Shown: positions 8,866-16,961, counted from the stretch's first letter. The stretch: DNA of 23,123 nt from Bacteroidia bacterium (GCA_026418315.1 JAOABO010000003.1:20954-44076); one strand, 5' to 3'. Program-made: numbers and translations. The notes: generated by a model not told the origin, from the letters alone.

Positions 8866-10143
8866 ATGTATCAAAAAGGATATCATGTCAATTTATTGAA
8901 TAAAGTGGTTATTGTAGCTGCTCTTGGTTATTTTGTAGATATATATGATTTGGTATTGTTCGGAATGGAAAGAGTAGCGTCTTTAAGGGATATTCTTACT
9001 CAGACACTTCCACAGGAAGAATTAGTGAATATAGATCAGTATATTGAAAAGGTGGGTACTCAGCTATTGAATTGGCAAATGTTTGGTATGTTGGTGGGGG
9101 GCATTGTTTGGGGTGTTTTGGCAGATAAAAAAGGTAGGTTGTCGGTATTGTTTGGAAGTATTATTACTTATTCTGTGGCTAATGTTTTAAATGGAATGGT
9201 GAATGATACAGATGCGTATGCTGTATTGAGGTTTGTGTCAGGGTTTGGATTGGCAGGGGAATTAGGAGCAGGGGTCACTTTGGTATCAGAGACCATGCCA
9301 AAGGAAACAAGGGGTATGGGTACCACTATGGTTGCTACCATTGGTTTATTAGGGGCTGTTTTTGCGGGATTAACCACTTATTATATAAATAATTGGCGAA
9401 TGTCTTATTATATTGGTGGTGTGTTGGGATTTTTGTTGTTGTTATTAAGAATTGGTGTATATGAATCAGGAATGTATAGTAATATCAAGCATAGTAAGGC
9501 ACAAAGAGGCAATTTTTTATATTTGTTTTCACATAGGGGTGTATTGCTGAAATATTTTTCAGTGATTTTAATTGCTTTACCGGTATGGTATGTTACATAT
9601 ATGCTTATTCAGTTTGCTCCTGAAATGACAAAAGCACTGGGCATGCATAATTACCCAAAAGAAGCTAGGATACCTATTATGGTGGAATACATGGGTGTAT
9701 CGCTTGGTGATTTATCCAGTGGATTTTTAAGTCAGAGATTAAGGAGCAGAAAGAAGGCATTATATGTTTTTATATTGGGAACGATGGTTGCTACAAGTAT
9801 TTATTTTCTTTTTGTTCAGGATTCTTTGTTATGGTTTTATTTTATTGTATTTGTATTGGGTTATTTTGCAGGGTATTGGGCTGTATTTATGGCTGTAGCA
9901 GCGGAATCCTTTGGTACTAATATCAGAGGAACTGTAGCCACTACGGCTCCTAATTTTGTAAGAGGTTCTGTGCCGCTGATGTCTATTTCGCACTTATATT
10001 TGAAAGATTATGTTGGAAGCGTGAATTCTGCCGTTATGATTGGGATAGTGATATTTGTATTGGCTCTATGGAGTGTGTCAAACTTAAAAGAAACTTTTCA
10101 TAAAGAACTGAATTATATTGAAGGAGAAGAAATAATACCTTAA
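8866..10143 (+). CDS. MFS transporter, 12 membrane segments (metabolite:H+ symporter-like)
   Basis: 425 residues with about 12 hydrophobic spans, an inner-membrane carrier of the major facilitator superfamily. The loop between spans 2 and 3 carries a motif A-like sequence, GVLADKKGRLSVL (residues about 84-96). The segment near 145-165 (SETMPKETRGMGTTMVATIG) resembles the span 4-5 region of sugar/metabolite:H+ symporters. The first extracytoplasmic loop is long (roughly residues 35-70, rich in Glu, Gln and Asp). The substrate cannot be told. It is divergent from sufA, single-gene as transcribed, and its stop codon shares a TTAA with the stop of the convergent yggU-like gene. Confidence 0.85.
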   Translation: MYQKGYHVNLLNKVVIVAALGYFVDIYDLVLFGMERVASLRDILTQTLPQEELVNIDQYIEKVGTQLLNWQMFGMLVGGIVWGVLADKKGRLSVLFGSIITYSVANVLNGMVNDTDAYAVLRFVSGFGLAGELGAGVTLVSETMPKETRGMGTTMVATIGLLGAVFAGLTTYYINNWRMSYYIGGVLGFLLLLLRIGVYESGMYSNIKHSKAQRGNFLYLFSHRGVLLKYFSVILIALPVWYVTYMLIQFAPEMTKALGMHNYPKEARIPIMVEYMGVSLGDLSSGFLSQRLRSRKKALYVFILGTMVATSIYFLFVQDSLLWFYFIVFVLGYFAGYWAVFMAVAAESFGTNIRGTVATTAPNFVRGSVPLMSISHLYLKDYVGSVNSAVMIGIVIFVLALWSVSNLKETFHKELNYIEGEEIIP

Positions 10144-10418
10144 TGGGGCTGATTTATTTTTTCTTTGATTTTATCTAAACTCATTGGAATTAAAACAAAC
10201 TTATGTTTAGAATTTTTTCCCGATTTGATGTATATTGAGTTTTCAGGTACTTGAAGCAATTTACTTAAATAAGAAACAAGTAGTGCATTTGCTTGGTTGT
10301 TTTCAGGGGGAGCAGGAATGTCAACTTTTAGTGTTGTATTATCTAACCAATGGTGCTTTAAATGATGAGCATGGGGTTTAGCTATTACTTTTAACAGGTA
10401 TTTTGATGTATGAGGCAT
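10140..10418 (-). CDS. DUF167 (YggU-like) small protein
   Basis: 92 residues, typical length for DUF167. The family pattern is visible: LLKVIAKPHAHHLK near the N-terminus, LKVDIPAPPENNQANALLVS (residues 27-46) with the conserved P-P-E-x-x-x-A-N-x-x-L core, then a strand with IYIKSGKNSKHKFVLI. The family has no settled biochemical role. It is the last gene of the gcvT-comB-yggU group; its start lies 28 bases inside the 3' end of the comB-like gene in another frame, and no later ATG gives a full domain. Its stop overlaps the stop of the convergent MFS gene by 4 bases. Confidence 0.88.
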   Translation of the reverse strand: MPHTSKYLLKVIAKPHAHHLKHHWLDNTTLKVDIPAPPENNQANALLVSYLSKLLQVPENSIYIKSGKNSKHKFVLIPMSLDKIKEKINQPH

Positions 10419-11125
10419 GTTATTTTATTATTGACAAGTTTTGGTACAACAAAATATTTATTCAAAGTTAGACAAAAATCAATGTCGGCATCCAGATTAA
10501 GATTTTCAAGACGTTTTTTATGAGAAGCCATGTTGAGAAATTCTTTGAGTTTTCTGCGGGAGCGGTCAAATGTAAGATAACCCAGTAATGCGGAGTCAGA
10601 GGCGAGTTGGTATTGGTTAGTAGAATAAAGATGGTGTGTCAGTGAACCAGCAAATACAAAATCTTCTAAATTGAATTTATTTTTCCATCCGGCACAGAGT
10701 AGTATTACGTTTTTGTGTTGCTGAAGAATGTATTCTGCTACTGCCTGGAGATTTAAAAATGACCCGATAATAATTTCACCTGCATTTTTTGCTGTGTGAA
10801 TGGCTTGTGTTCCGTTTGTTGTAGTAATAACTATATCTTTGTTTTTGATGTTGTCATTTAAAAATTCCAAGGGACTATTTCCAAAATCAAAACCTTCTAC
10901 GGGAATGCCATTTTTTTCGCCTGCTATTAAATAATTTTTTTCTTTCAATTGTTTGGCTTCTTCAATGGTAGCTACGGGAATAATGGATTTTGCTCCATTG
11001 GCAAGAGCAGTAACAATAGTGGAGGTGGCACGAAAAATATCAATGACCACAATAATATTATCTGATGAAGTAATTTTGTAATATTCAAATTCTGCAGGTG
11101 TGAGTATGATATTGATATCGGGCAT
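10391..11125 (-). CDS. comB: ComB-family 2-phosphosulfolactate phosphatase
   Basis: 244 residues, the usual ComB length. The family removes phosphate from 2-phosphosulfolactate to give sulfolactate (EC 3.1.3.71), defined in coenzyme M synthesis of methanogens but found widely in bacteria. Visible family sequence: VVIDIFRATSTIVTALANGA (residues 26-45), IAGEKNGIPVEGFDFGNSPL (67-86), and VITTTNGTQAI near residue 100. No phosphosulfolactate synthase (comA) or sulfonate gene is nearby, so the biological substrate here is not shown; cytoplasmic location is expected because no signal peptide is seen. It lies 21 bases after gcvT and overlaps the next gene by 28 bases, so the three genes probably share a transcript. 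Confident of the family, less of the substrate. Confidence 0.85.
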   Translation of the reverse strand: MPDINIILTPAEFEYYKITSSDNIIVVIDIFRATSTIVTALANGAKSIIPVATIEEAKQLKEKNYLIAGEKNGIPVEGFDFGNSPLEFLNDNIKNKDIVITTTNGTQAIHTAKNAGEIIIGSFLNLQAVAEYILQQHKNVILLCAGWKNKFNLEDFVFAGSLTHHLYSTNQYQLASDSALLGYLTFDRSRRKLKEFLNMASHKKRLENLNLDADIDFCLTLNKYFVVPKLVNNKITCLIHQNTC

Positions 11126-11146
11126 TTACGTGTTTATTTGCTTGGA

Positions 11147-12256
11147 TTATTTTTTAATAAATGGGGTTTTTACAATTTTTGCTTTTACTGGTTTGTCTCG
11201 GACAATGATGAAAATTTCAGTATCGGGTTTTGAAAATTCTGTTTTTACATACCCTAATCCTATTCCTTTATTTAAGGAAGGAGATTGTGTACCCGATGTA
11301 ACTTCACCGATGGTTTTTCCATCGGAGTTGGCAATCAGATAGTGTTGTCTTGGAATGCCGCGTTCTATCATTTCAAATCCTACTAATTTTTTTTCAATGC
11401 CGGTTTCTTTTTGTTTAAGTAAAATATCCTTGCCTATAAAATTTTTGTTGAATTTAGTTATCCATCCAAGACCGGCTTCTAATGGTGTGGTATGGTCATT
11501 AATATCATTACCATATAAGCAAAATCCCATTTCTAAACGAAGTGTATCTCTTGCACCAAGTCCACATGGTTTTATTCCAAATTCTTTTCCTGCTTCTAGT
11601 ACAGCATCCCATATTTTTTCGGCATCAGCATTCCATACATAAATTTCAAAGCCACCTGCACCTGTATAACCGGTATTGGATATGATTACATCTTTTATTC
11701 CTGCTATTTCGCCTGCTTCAAAGTGATAATAGGGTATTTTGGATAAATCTATACTGGTAAGTTTTTGGAGTGTATGAATAGCATTTGGGCCTTGTACAGC
11801 AAGTAAACTCAAGTTGTTACTAATATTTTGTACATCGGCATCAAACTGGTTGTGTTGTTTTATCCAGTTAAAATCCTTGTCTATGTTAGATGCATTGACA
11901 ACGAGGTAGTATTCGTTTTCATTCCATCTGTATACTATCAAATCATCAATAATTCCGCCGTTGGTATTGGTCATACAAGAGTATTGGGCTTGCTTGTCTT
12001 TTAAAACCGATACATCATTAGTAGTAAGGAATTGAATGAGTTGAGTAGCTTCTTTGCCTTTGATGACAAATTCGCCCATGTGTGATACATCAAATATTCC
12101 TACGGCATTTCTTACTGTAAGATGTTCATCGTTCACACCCGAGTATGACACAGGCATTTCAAACCCAGCAAAAGGTACCATTTTGGCGTTCAATGCTATG
12201 TGTTTGTTGTAAATTGGGGTTTTTTTAAGGGGAGATAAATGAATGGCAGATGACAT
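11147..12256 (-). CDS. gcvT: GcvT, aminomethyltransferase (T protein of the glycine cleavage system)
   Basis: 369 residues, standard length. It transfers the methylene group from the aminomethyl-lipoyl H protein to tetrahydrofolate and releases ammonia. Landmarks: KTPIYNKHIALNAKMVPFAG (residues 12-31), VGIFDVSHMGEF (52-63), GGIIDDLIVYR (100-110) containing the catalytic-type Asp, NTGYTGAGGFEIYV (194-207) and CGLGARDTLRLEMGFCLYGN (231-250). The first ten residues (MSSAIHLSPL) extend beyond the usual start, but no internal ATG replaces it. gcvP and gcvH are not in the window. Upstream on the minus strand TAACTTTA is a one-mismatch -7 box 17 bases before the ATG, with TTG 16 bases farther upstream. 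Confidence 0.95.
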   Translation of the reverse strand: MSSAIHLSPLKKTPIYNKHIALNAKMVPFAGFEMPVSYSGVNDEHLTVRNAVGIFDVSHMGEFVIKGKEATQLIQFLTTNDVSVLKDKQAQYSCMTNTNGGIIDDLIVYRWNENEYYLVVNASNIDKDFNWIKQHNQFDADVQNISNNLSLLAVQGPNAIHTLQKLTSIDLSKIPYYHFEAGEIAGIKDVIISNTGYTGAGGFEIYVWNADAEKIWDAVLEAGKEFGIKPCGLGARDTLRLEMGFCLYGNDINDHTTPLEAGLGWITKFNKNFIGKDILLKQKETGIEKKLVGFEMIERGIPRQHYLIANSDGKTIGEVTSGTQSPSLNKGIGLGYVKTEFSKPDTEIFIIVRDKPVKAKIVKTPFIKK

Positions 12257-12366
12257 ATTTTTTGAGCATAAAGTTACTGAAATAATCTATACCAATAAAA
12301 AAGCTTTGAAAATCAGAATATTTGTGTGCAGTTTTGTTCCTTGTATAATCTAATGTTTTGAAAAAT

Positions 12367-13089
12367 ATGAGAGAGAAAGTATTAGGTACCATTGTTACTG
12401 CGGCTGCTTTTTCTTCTTTTGTGATTTATGCTTATTGGTATTTTAATCTTAAAGTGTACTTTTTGTTTGTAAGTGTATTTTTTTTGGTAGGAATGGGTGG
12501 ATATATGTACTTACGGTTATCTCAACATAAAAAATTAAGGAACCTTTCTTTGGCTATTATATTGGTTGCTTTGATTGGGATTGGGTGTTTGTATCATTAT
12601 TCAATCAATTTAAACAGAATAAGTATTCTATTGTTGAATCTCATACTCATTGGATTGTATTATTCTTTTTTTAGAAAAATATTTTTTTTGAAATCGTTTG
12701 TCATTTCTGTCTCGTGGATACTTTGGGTATTTTTCTTTGTTTTTAAATGGGATATAGTATTGTATTTACAACAGTTTTTGTATGTTTTTACACTCACTAT
12801 TCCGTTTGACATAAAAAGCATGCATCGTGATACAATCATGACGATTCCTAAAAAAATTGGATTAAGTAAAACAAAATATCTAATCAGAATATTATCTGTT
12901 TGTTATTTGATAACAGGAGCATTAATGGGAAAAATATTTCTTTTCAATGCGGTAATACAGTTTTGTTTGATTAATTTGTTTTTGAACATCAAAAAATCTT
13001 TTCAGGGTATTTATGTGTATATTTTTTACGATGGAATAATTATTTTACAAGCACTTATTTTCTTTTTACTAAAGTATTTGATTACTTAA
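12367..13089 (+). CDS. UbiA-like polytopic membrane protein, first Asp motif absent
   Basis: 240 residues from the ATG at 12367; an in-frame TTG at 12358 would add three. There are about 7-8 hydrophobic spans. The only family clue is FTLTIPFDIKSMHRDTIMTI (residues 141-160), followed by PKKIG and a Lys-Thr-Lys, which resembles the second Asp-rich motif (DxxxxxxD) of UbiA-type polyprenyl transferases as seen in Bacteroidota members. The first motif, NDxxDxxxD between spans 2 and 3, is not found: that loop reads LRLSQHKKLRNL. It could be a divergent UbiA-like enzyme, or a non-catalytic relative. Upstream AATATTTG at 12317-12324 is one mismatch from a -7 box. Its stop shares TTAA with the convergent DUF4293 gene. 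The gene is real by coding character; its function is unsure. Confidence 0.65.
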   Translation: MREKVLGTIVTAAAFSSFVIYAYWYFNLKVYFLFVSVFFLVGMGGYMYLRLSQHKKLRNLSLAIILVALIGIGCLYHYSINLNRISILLLNLILIGLYYSFFRKIFFLKSFVISVSWILWVFFFVFKWDIVLYLQQFLYVFTLTIPFDIKSMHRDTIMTIPKKIGLSKTKYLIRILSVCYLITGALMGKIFLFNAVIQFCLINLFLNIKKSFQGIYVYIFYDGIIILQALIFFLLKYLIT

Positions 13090-13096
13090 CGTAATC
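13080..13096. repeat. Inverted repeat over the shared stop codons of the convergent pair
   Basis: GATTAC-TTAAC-GTAATC is a perfect 6-base inverted repeat with a 5-base loop that contains both overlapping stop codons (TTAA at 13086-13089). The stem is AT-rich and neither side has a U-run, so action as a bidirectional terminator is only a possibility. Confidence 0.4.
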
Positions 13097-13514
13097 TATC
13101 TGCAGACCTTACTAATTCCTCATCTTTTTTAATATAAAAGCGAGCCATTTGAATAATGATAGTGTTGATGATTGGTATAATAAAAGGCAATTTATAAGTA
13201 GGTAATCCTTGTTCTTGATTGGCGCCATGGAGCATTAGTAATAGTAAAATAATTTGTAATATGGAAATAGAGTAACATAGTTTCATTTGTATTTTTCTTT
13301 TTTTATATAAAAAAATAGTCATGATTGTAAGCAAAATAAGAAAAGCATTGAGAATGCTTGCTAATTGTAGATAGCTGTTAGCGTGATTTTTCCAATTTAA
13401 GGTAATATCCTTTATTTCTGAAAAAAGAATATTGCTTTGAAAGGGAAAGAAAAACAAAAGTGAAGAGAGGATAATAGAAATCAGCAAATAAATGGTTTGA
13501 ATTCTTTGAATCAT
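13086..13514 (-). CDS. DUF4293 family four-span membrane protein
   Basis: 142 residues with four hydrophobic spans (roughly 7-25, 47-68, 78-95, 108-126). The N-terminus MIQRIQTIYLLISII and the C-terminus KKDEELVRSADRLR match the DUF4293 family, which I know only from Bacteroidota and which has no assigned function. The start overlaps the stop of the NUDIX gene (ATGA on the minus strand), so it is the last gene of the operon that begins with the thioesterase. The loop between spans 1 and 2 is extracytoplasmic-like and polar. No catalytic motif is visible. Confidence 0.85.
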   Translation of the reverse strand: MIQRIQTIYLLISIILSSLLFFFPFQSNILFSEIKDITLNWKNHANSYLQLASILNAFLILLTIMTIFLYKKRKIQMKLCYSISILQIILLLLMLHGANQEQGLPTYKLPFIIPIINTIIIQMARFYIKKDEELVRSADRLR

Positions 13515-13936
13515 AATATGAGTTTTTTGAGTTGCAGAAAAGCTTTTTTGTCGGTCTCAAATGTAAATACATTTTCACTGAGTTGAACAATATTTTCCCA
13601 ATAAAAAGTGATATTGTTTCTTGTAAATGTTGTTGAGGGTAATGCTTGTTGTGTATTAACCAGATAATAAATAGCAATGACTTGAAAATCAGAATTAACT
13701 GCTGATTGCACATAAAAATCATTAATGTAAATATGTTGTAACAGTTCAATTGTAATTTCCAATTCTTCTTTGAATTCTCTTATCAATGCATCTTTAATAC
13801 CTTCACCTAGTTGTAATCCGCCCCCAGGAAATTTTATAATTTCTTTTCCTTTAATTATTTCTTTTGCAATCAATAAATGATTGTTTTGCAGTAATAATCC
13901 GTACACTCCTATTCTGAAAAATTTTGGTGCTAACAT
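13511..13936 (-). CDS. NUDIX hydrolase
   Basis: 141 residues. NUDIX enzymes hydrolyse nucleoside diphosphates linked to another group. The NUDIX box begins at Gly39: G39-x5-E45-x7-R53-E54-F-K-E57-E58-L-E60-I, with the sequence FPGGGLQLGEGIKDALIREF at 36-55. Catalytic Glu and Arg positions are kept, but the usual Gly before the last hydrophobic residue is Glu60, and Phe55 sits at a position normally Ile, Leu or Val. The substrate cannot be predicted. It lies 6 bases after mnmD and overlaps the DUF4293 gene by four bases. Confidence 0.88.
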   Translation of the reverse strand: MLAPKFFRIGVYGLLLQNNHLLIAKEIIKGKEIIKFPGGGLQLGEGIKDALIREFKEELEITIELLQHIYINDFYVQSAVNSDFQVIAIYYLVNTQQALPSTTFTRNNITFYWENIVQLSENVFTFETDKKAFLQLKKLIL

Positions 13937-13942
13937 TCTTTT

Positions 13943-14617
13943 TTATTTTTTGATGGCTCGGGTCATTTCTCTTTTTCCGAATGCACCTTTTGGCGACTCT
14001 ACAAAATAACCGATTTGTTTTAATGTTCTTTTAAATGCACCTTTAGCACAAAAGGTTACCAAAACACCTTGTTTTTTCATTAAGGTATATAATGTTTCAA
14101 AAATTTCTTTTTTCCACATATCAGGTTGAGAGGATGGAGCAAAAGCATCGTAAAACACAATATCAATGGTATCTTTTTCTATTTCAGATAAAGCAGCATT
14201 AATATCTTTTATGTATTTTAAGAGTGTAAAGTATTTGTCAACTTTGATATATTGTTGATTAAGATGTAATTGAAAAAACAACTTTTGATTTTCACAAAAA
14301 GGAGAATACTGAATTAATTCTTTAAGAATGGATTCTTCTAACGGATATTTTTCTATTCCTATATATTGAATGTTTTTGGATAAATGATTTTTGTGAAAAT
14401 ATTGAAATGTAAGCCAGCAATTAAGACCTGTGCCAAACCCTACTTCTATAATTTTGAGTGAAGTATGATTGGTATGTTGAACATAAAAATCTACTCCATT
14501 TTGAATAAATACATGCTTGCTTTCCTGAAGAGCTCCGTGAATAGAATGGTAACGAGCATTTAAATCTGTATTGAATACAGTAGGCGAGGTATCTTTAGTG
14601 ATTTCAATTTTATTCAT
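13943..14617 (-). CDS. mnmD: MnmD, tRNA 5-methylaminomethyl-2-thiouridine methyltransferase
   Basis: 224 residues. This is the stand-alone form of the MnmC methyltransferase domain (DUF752), which adds the last methyl group to make mnm5s2U at the wobble base of certain tRNAs, using SAM. Visible: FNTDLNARYHSIHGALQES (residues 15-33), SAM-binding IIEVGFGTGLNCW (56-68), DIVFYDAFAPSSQPDMW (152-168), LVTFCAKGAFKR (186-197) and the end SPKGAFGKREMTRA (208-221). No FAD oxidase domain follows, so another enzyme must make the substrate. The start overlaps the end of the glycosyltransferase gene by 8 bases. Confidence 0.93.
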   Translation of the reverse strand: MNKIEITKDTSPTVFNTDLNARYHSIHGALQESKHVFIQNGVDFYVQHTNHTSLKIIEVGFGTGLNCWLTFQYFHKNHLSKNIQYIGIEKYPLEESILKELIQYSPFCENQKLFFQLHLNQQYIKVDKYFTLLKYIKDINAALSEIEKDTIDIVFYDAFAPSSQPDMWKKEIFETLYTLMKKQGVLVTFCAKGAFKRTLKQIGYFVESPKGAFGKREMTRAIKK

Positions 14618-16571
14618 GGTCTATTAAATGAAACAGTCGGAAAAAGGCCAGCAAGTCATTGTAGGGTTGATAATGTTTGCAATACAAATAGCTTAATTCT
14701 TTTGCTTTATCAGCACGTTCATCATATCCTTTGAGTTTTCCTATAAACAGAACCGATGGCTTTAATTTGGGTAAATATTCGTCTTTGAATTTTCCAAGTC
14801 CTACCCATGTTTTATGTCCAAGCAGTACTTCAAAAATATTTTTTATTAACTGTTTTTTTTGTTTAAATAAAAATATGATAAAGGGTAATAATACCAATGT
14901 TATCAAAGATAAAAGAATGTCTAACACTCTTTTTTTTCTTTGATTTTCTGGTAGTAAAATAGTTTTAAAGTCCAATGAATACAATTCTCCTTGAGAATGA
15001 ATATCATTACTACCAATGATGTATAACTCGTCCGGATGAGCAATTTTGTAATGAACAGGTAAATAACTCAATTTTATCATCCACTCAATGATATTTTGCA
15101 TGTTGAGTTGTTTTGTACAAAAAATTACCTCGTCAATTTTTTCCAATCGAATAATTTCTTCAATATCCTTTAAGTATCCCGAAAAATAAGGATTTGTAGA
15201 AGTTTGTGTTTCAGATGTTTTGATAAGTCCAATATAGTTAATAGAGACAGGGCTGTTTTGTATGATTTTTTTTACTCTTTCAAATTCTTCTTCATCGCCT
15301 ACTATCAAAATATTTTTTGGTAGCACGGATGATAAATAGGAATAATTTTTGACGCCGATAAAAAAATACAGCCATCGGCTTAAAGTAAAATACAACCATG
15401 CAATGATGCTTCCTGCCAAAATAATACCTCTTGAAAACCTTAAATTTTCAGGCAAAAGAGCATAGATACTCAATACCATTAATAAACCAATAATGTTCCC
15501 TTGTAAAATGTTTTTGTATTTAGGATGTTTTTCATATCCACCTTGAAAATACACATTCAATACCATTAAGCAGCTATATGCTATAACACTAATATAAAGT
15601 AAATTTCTGTCGTAATAATTTTCGCTTAGCTTATAATTTTTTTCATACCAAAAAGCAAACAAAAGGATAAAAAAGGACATGAACGCAATATCGGAAAGTG
15701 GTATGAGTAGTCGTTTGAAAAATCTATGAATAATGGACAGGCCTGCTCTAAAGTAAATAGCGATATAAATCATAAAATGAAACACGTGTGCATAGGAGTT
15801 TGAAAAATGCTTGTCTGCAAATATTTGCATGGCTTTGTAAAATGTTAGCACATAATTTATACTACTTTTTTTAGTGCTCTCTCCTTTGTAGTGAATAATG
15901 CTGGTTTCAGATAAATAATAATTGTGGTAACCCGCTTTTTTTATTCTATAAGATAAATCAATATCTTCTCCATACATAAAGAAATCTTCATCTAATCCTC
16001 CAATTTTATCTAACACTTCTTTACGAATAAACATAAATGCTCCTGATAAAACATCTACCACATGATTAGTGTTTTTATCCAAATATGTCAGATGATATTT
16101 TCCAAATATTTTAGATTTAGGAAAAAGCTTAGACAAGCCGAATATCTTGTAAAATGCAACGATGGGTGTAGGTAATCCTCTTTTTGATTCAGGTAAAAAA
16201 TTTCCTTTTCCATCAAACATCTTTACACCTAATGCACCTGCATCGGCATGTGTTTCCATAAATTGAAAACATTTTATTAAGGTGTCTTCTTGTAATACAG
16301 TATCGGGATTGAGTAACAATACATATTTTCCTTTAGACAAATGAATGCCTTGATTATTGGCTTTTGAAAAGCCAACATTCTCTTTATTTTCTATTAGAAT
16401 GACATCTGAAAATTTTTCCTTTATCATTTGAACCGAGCCATCTACTGAATGATTATCTACAACAATTATTTCAATAGCCAGCCCATCTTTTGCACCATAC
16501 ACAGAACGAATGCATTGTTCTAGAAAAAAACGAACATTGTAATTCACTATGATAATAGAAATATCCATCAT
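14610..16571 (-). CDS. GT2 glycosyltransferase fused to a degenerate polyprenyl-phosphate sugar transferase-like region
   Basis: 653 residues. Residues 1-240 are a GT2 family domain: SIIIVNYNVRFFLEQCIRSV (5-24), the LLLNPDTVL motif at 85-93, SGAFMFIRKEVLDKIGGLDE (176-195) and FMYGEDIDLSYR (198-209). Hydrophobic spans follow near 262-280, 293-308, 325-342, 358-373 and 383-405. Residues about 418-535 resemble the Rossmann-like CoA-binding region that precedes bacterial sugar transferases (KNILIVGDEEEFERVKKIIQ at 419-438). Then KRVLDILLSLITLVLLPFII (547-566) looks like the membrane entry of a WbaP/PglC-type enzyme, and GHKTWVGLGKFKDEYLPKLK (585-604) like its tail, but the catalytic core between them is missing. 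An envelope polysaccharide role is likely. It begins 3 bases after the thioesterase stop. Confidence 0.85.
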   Translation of the reverse strand: MMDISIIIVNYNVRFFLEQCIRSVYGAKDGLAIEIIVVDNHSVDGSVQMIKEKFSDVILIENKENVGFSKANNQGIHLSKGKYVLLLNPDTVLQEDTLIKCFQFMETHADAGALGVKMFDGKGNFLPESKRGLPTPIVAFYKIFGLSKLFPKSKIFGKYHLTYLDKNTNHVVDVLSGAFMFIRKEVLDKIGGLDEDFFMYGEDIDLSYRIKKAGYHNYYLSETSIIHYKGESTKKSSINYVLTFYKAMQIFADKHFSNSYAHVFHFMIYIAIYFRAGLSIIHRFFKRLLIPLSDIAFMSFFILLFAFWYEKNYKLSENYYDRNLLYISVIAYSCLMVLNVYFQGGYEKHPKYKNILQGNIIGLLMVLSIYALLPENLRFSRGIILAGSIIAWLYFTLSRWLYFFIGVKNYSYLSSVLPKNILIVGDEEEFERVKKIIQNSPVSINYIGLIKTSETQTSTNPYFSGYLKDIEEIIRLEKIDEVIFCTKQLNMQNIIEWMIKLSYLPVHYKIAHPDELYIIGSNDIHSQGELYSLDFKTILLPENQRKKRVLDILLSLITLVLLPFIIFLFKQKKQLIKNIFEVLLGHKTWVGLGKFKDEYLPKLKPSVLFIGKLKGYDERADKAKELSYLYCKHYQPYNDLLAFFRLFHLIDHE

Positions 16572-16574
16572 GTA

Positions 16575-16961
16575 TTATGACAATATTTTAACGGGCTTTT
16601 TTTGTTCATCTATAGCTACAAAAGTAAATTCTCCACTAATAGCTTTTTCCCGGTGGGCACTGTACATGTCTTCTACAAAAATATCAACTTTTACCACGAC
16701 GCTTGTTGTACCTACTTTGCTTACTCTTCCTATGAGTTCTACGATAGTTCCGGCGGGAATGGGTTGTTTAAAATCAATTCTATCTGAACAAACGGTTACA
16801 CATCTCTTTCTTGAAAAACGGGTAGCGGTAATGAATGCTACTTCATCCATCCATTGCATAGCCGTTCCCCCAAACAAAGTGTCGTAATGATTAGTTGTAT
16901 TAGGAAATATTGCTTTAAATATTCTTGTTTCACTTTTATTGATAAGTGTTTCAAGGTCCAT
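16575..16961 (-). CDS. Hotdog-fold acyl-CoA thioesterase
   Basis: 128 residues, one hotdog domain of the YciA/acyl-CoA hydrolase group that cleaves acyl-CoA to free acid and CoA. The active-site segment is NTTNHYDTLFGGTAMQWMDE (residues 21-40), with Asn24 and Asp40 in the usual places. The later DFKQPIPAGTIVELIGRVSK (63-82) matches the family's central strand. The chain preference cannot be told. It is first in a compact five-gene operon with the glycosyltransferase, mnmD, NUDIX and DUF4293 genes; the link between these is not obvious. A -7 box lies 19 bases before the ATG. Confidence 0.92.
   Translation of the reverse strand: MDLETLINKSETRIFKAIFPNTTNHYDTLFGGTAMQWMDEVAFITATRFSRKRCVTVCSDRIDFKQPIPAGTIVELIGRVSKVGTTSVVVKVDIFVEDMYSAHREKAISGEFTFVAIDEQKKPVKILS

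Noticed and set aside
8866..10143. The MFS transporter as part of an iron or sulfur supply unit with suf
   Set aside because: It is divergent with its own promoter box and no family feature points to iron, sulfate or cysteine; adjacency alone is weak.
12358..12366. TTG start for the UbiA-like gene
   Set aside because: An ATG three codons later is available and more usual; the difference is three residues and cannot be settled from sequence.
13086..16961. The thioesterase-GT2-mnmD-NUDIX-DUF4293 operon as a new functional system
   Set aside because: The genes are ordinary single-domain enzymes of unrelated pathways apart from the GT2 fusion, and tight packing is general in this window.
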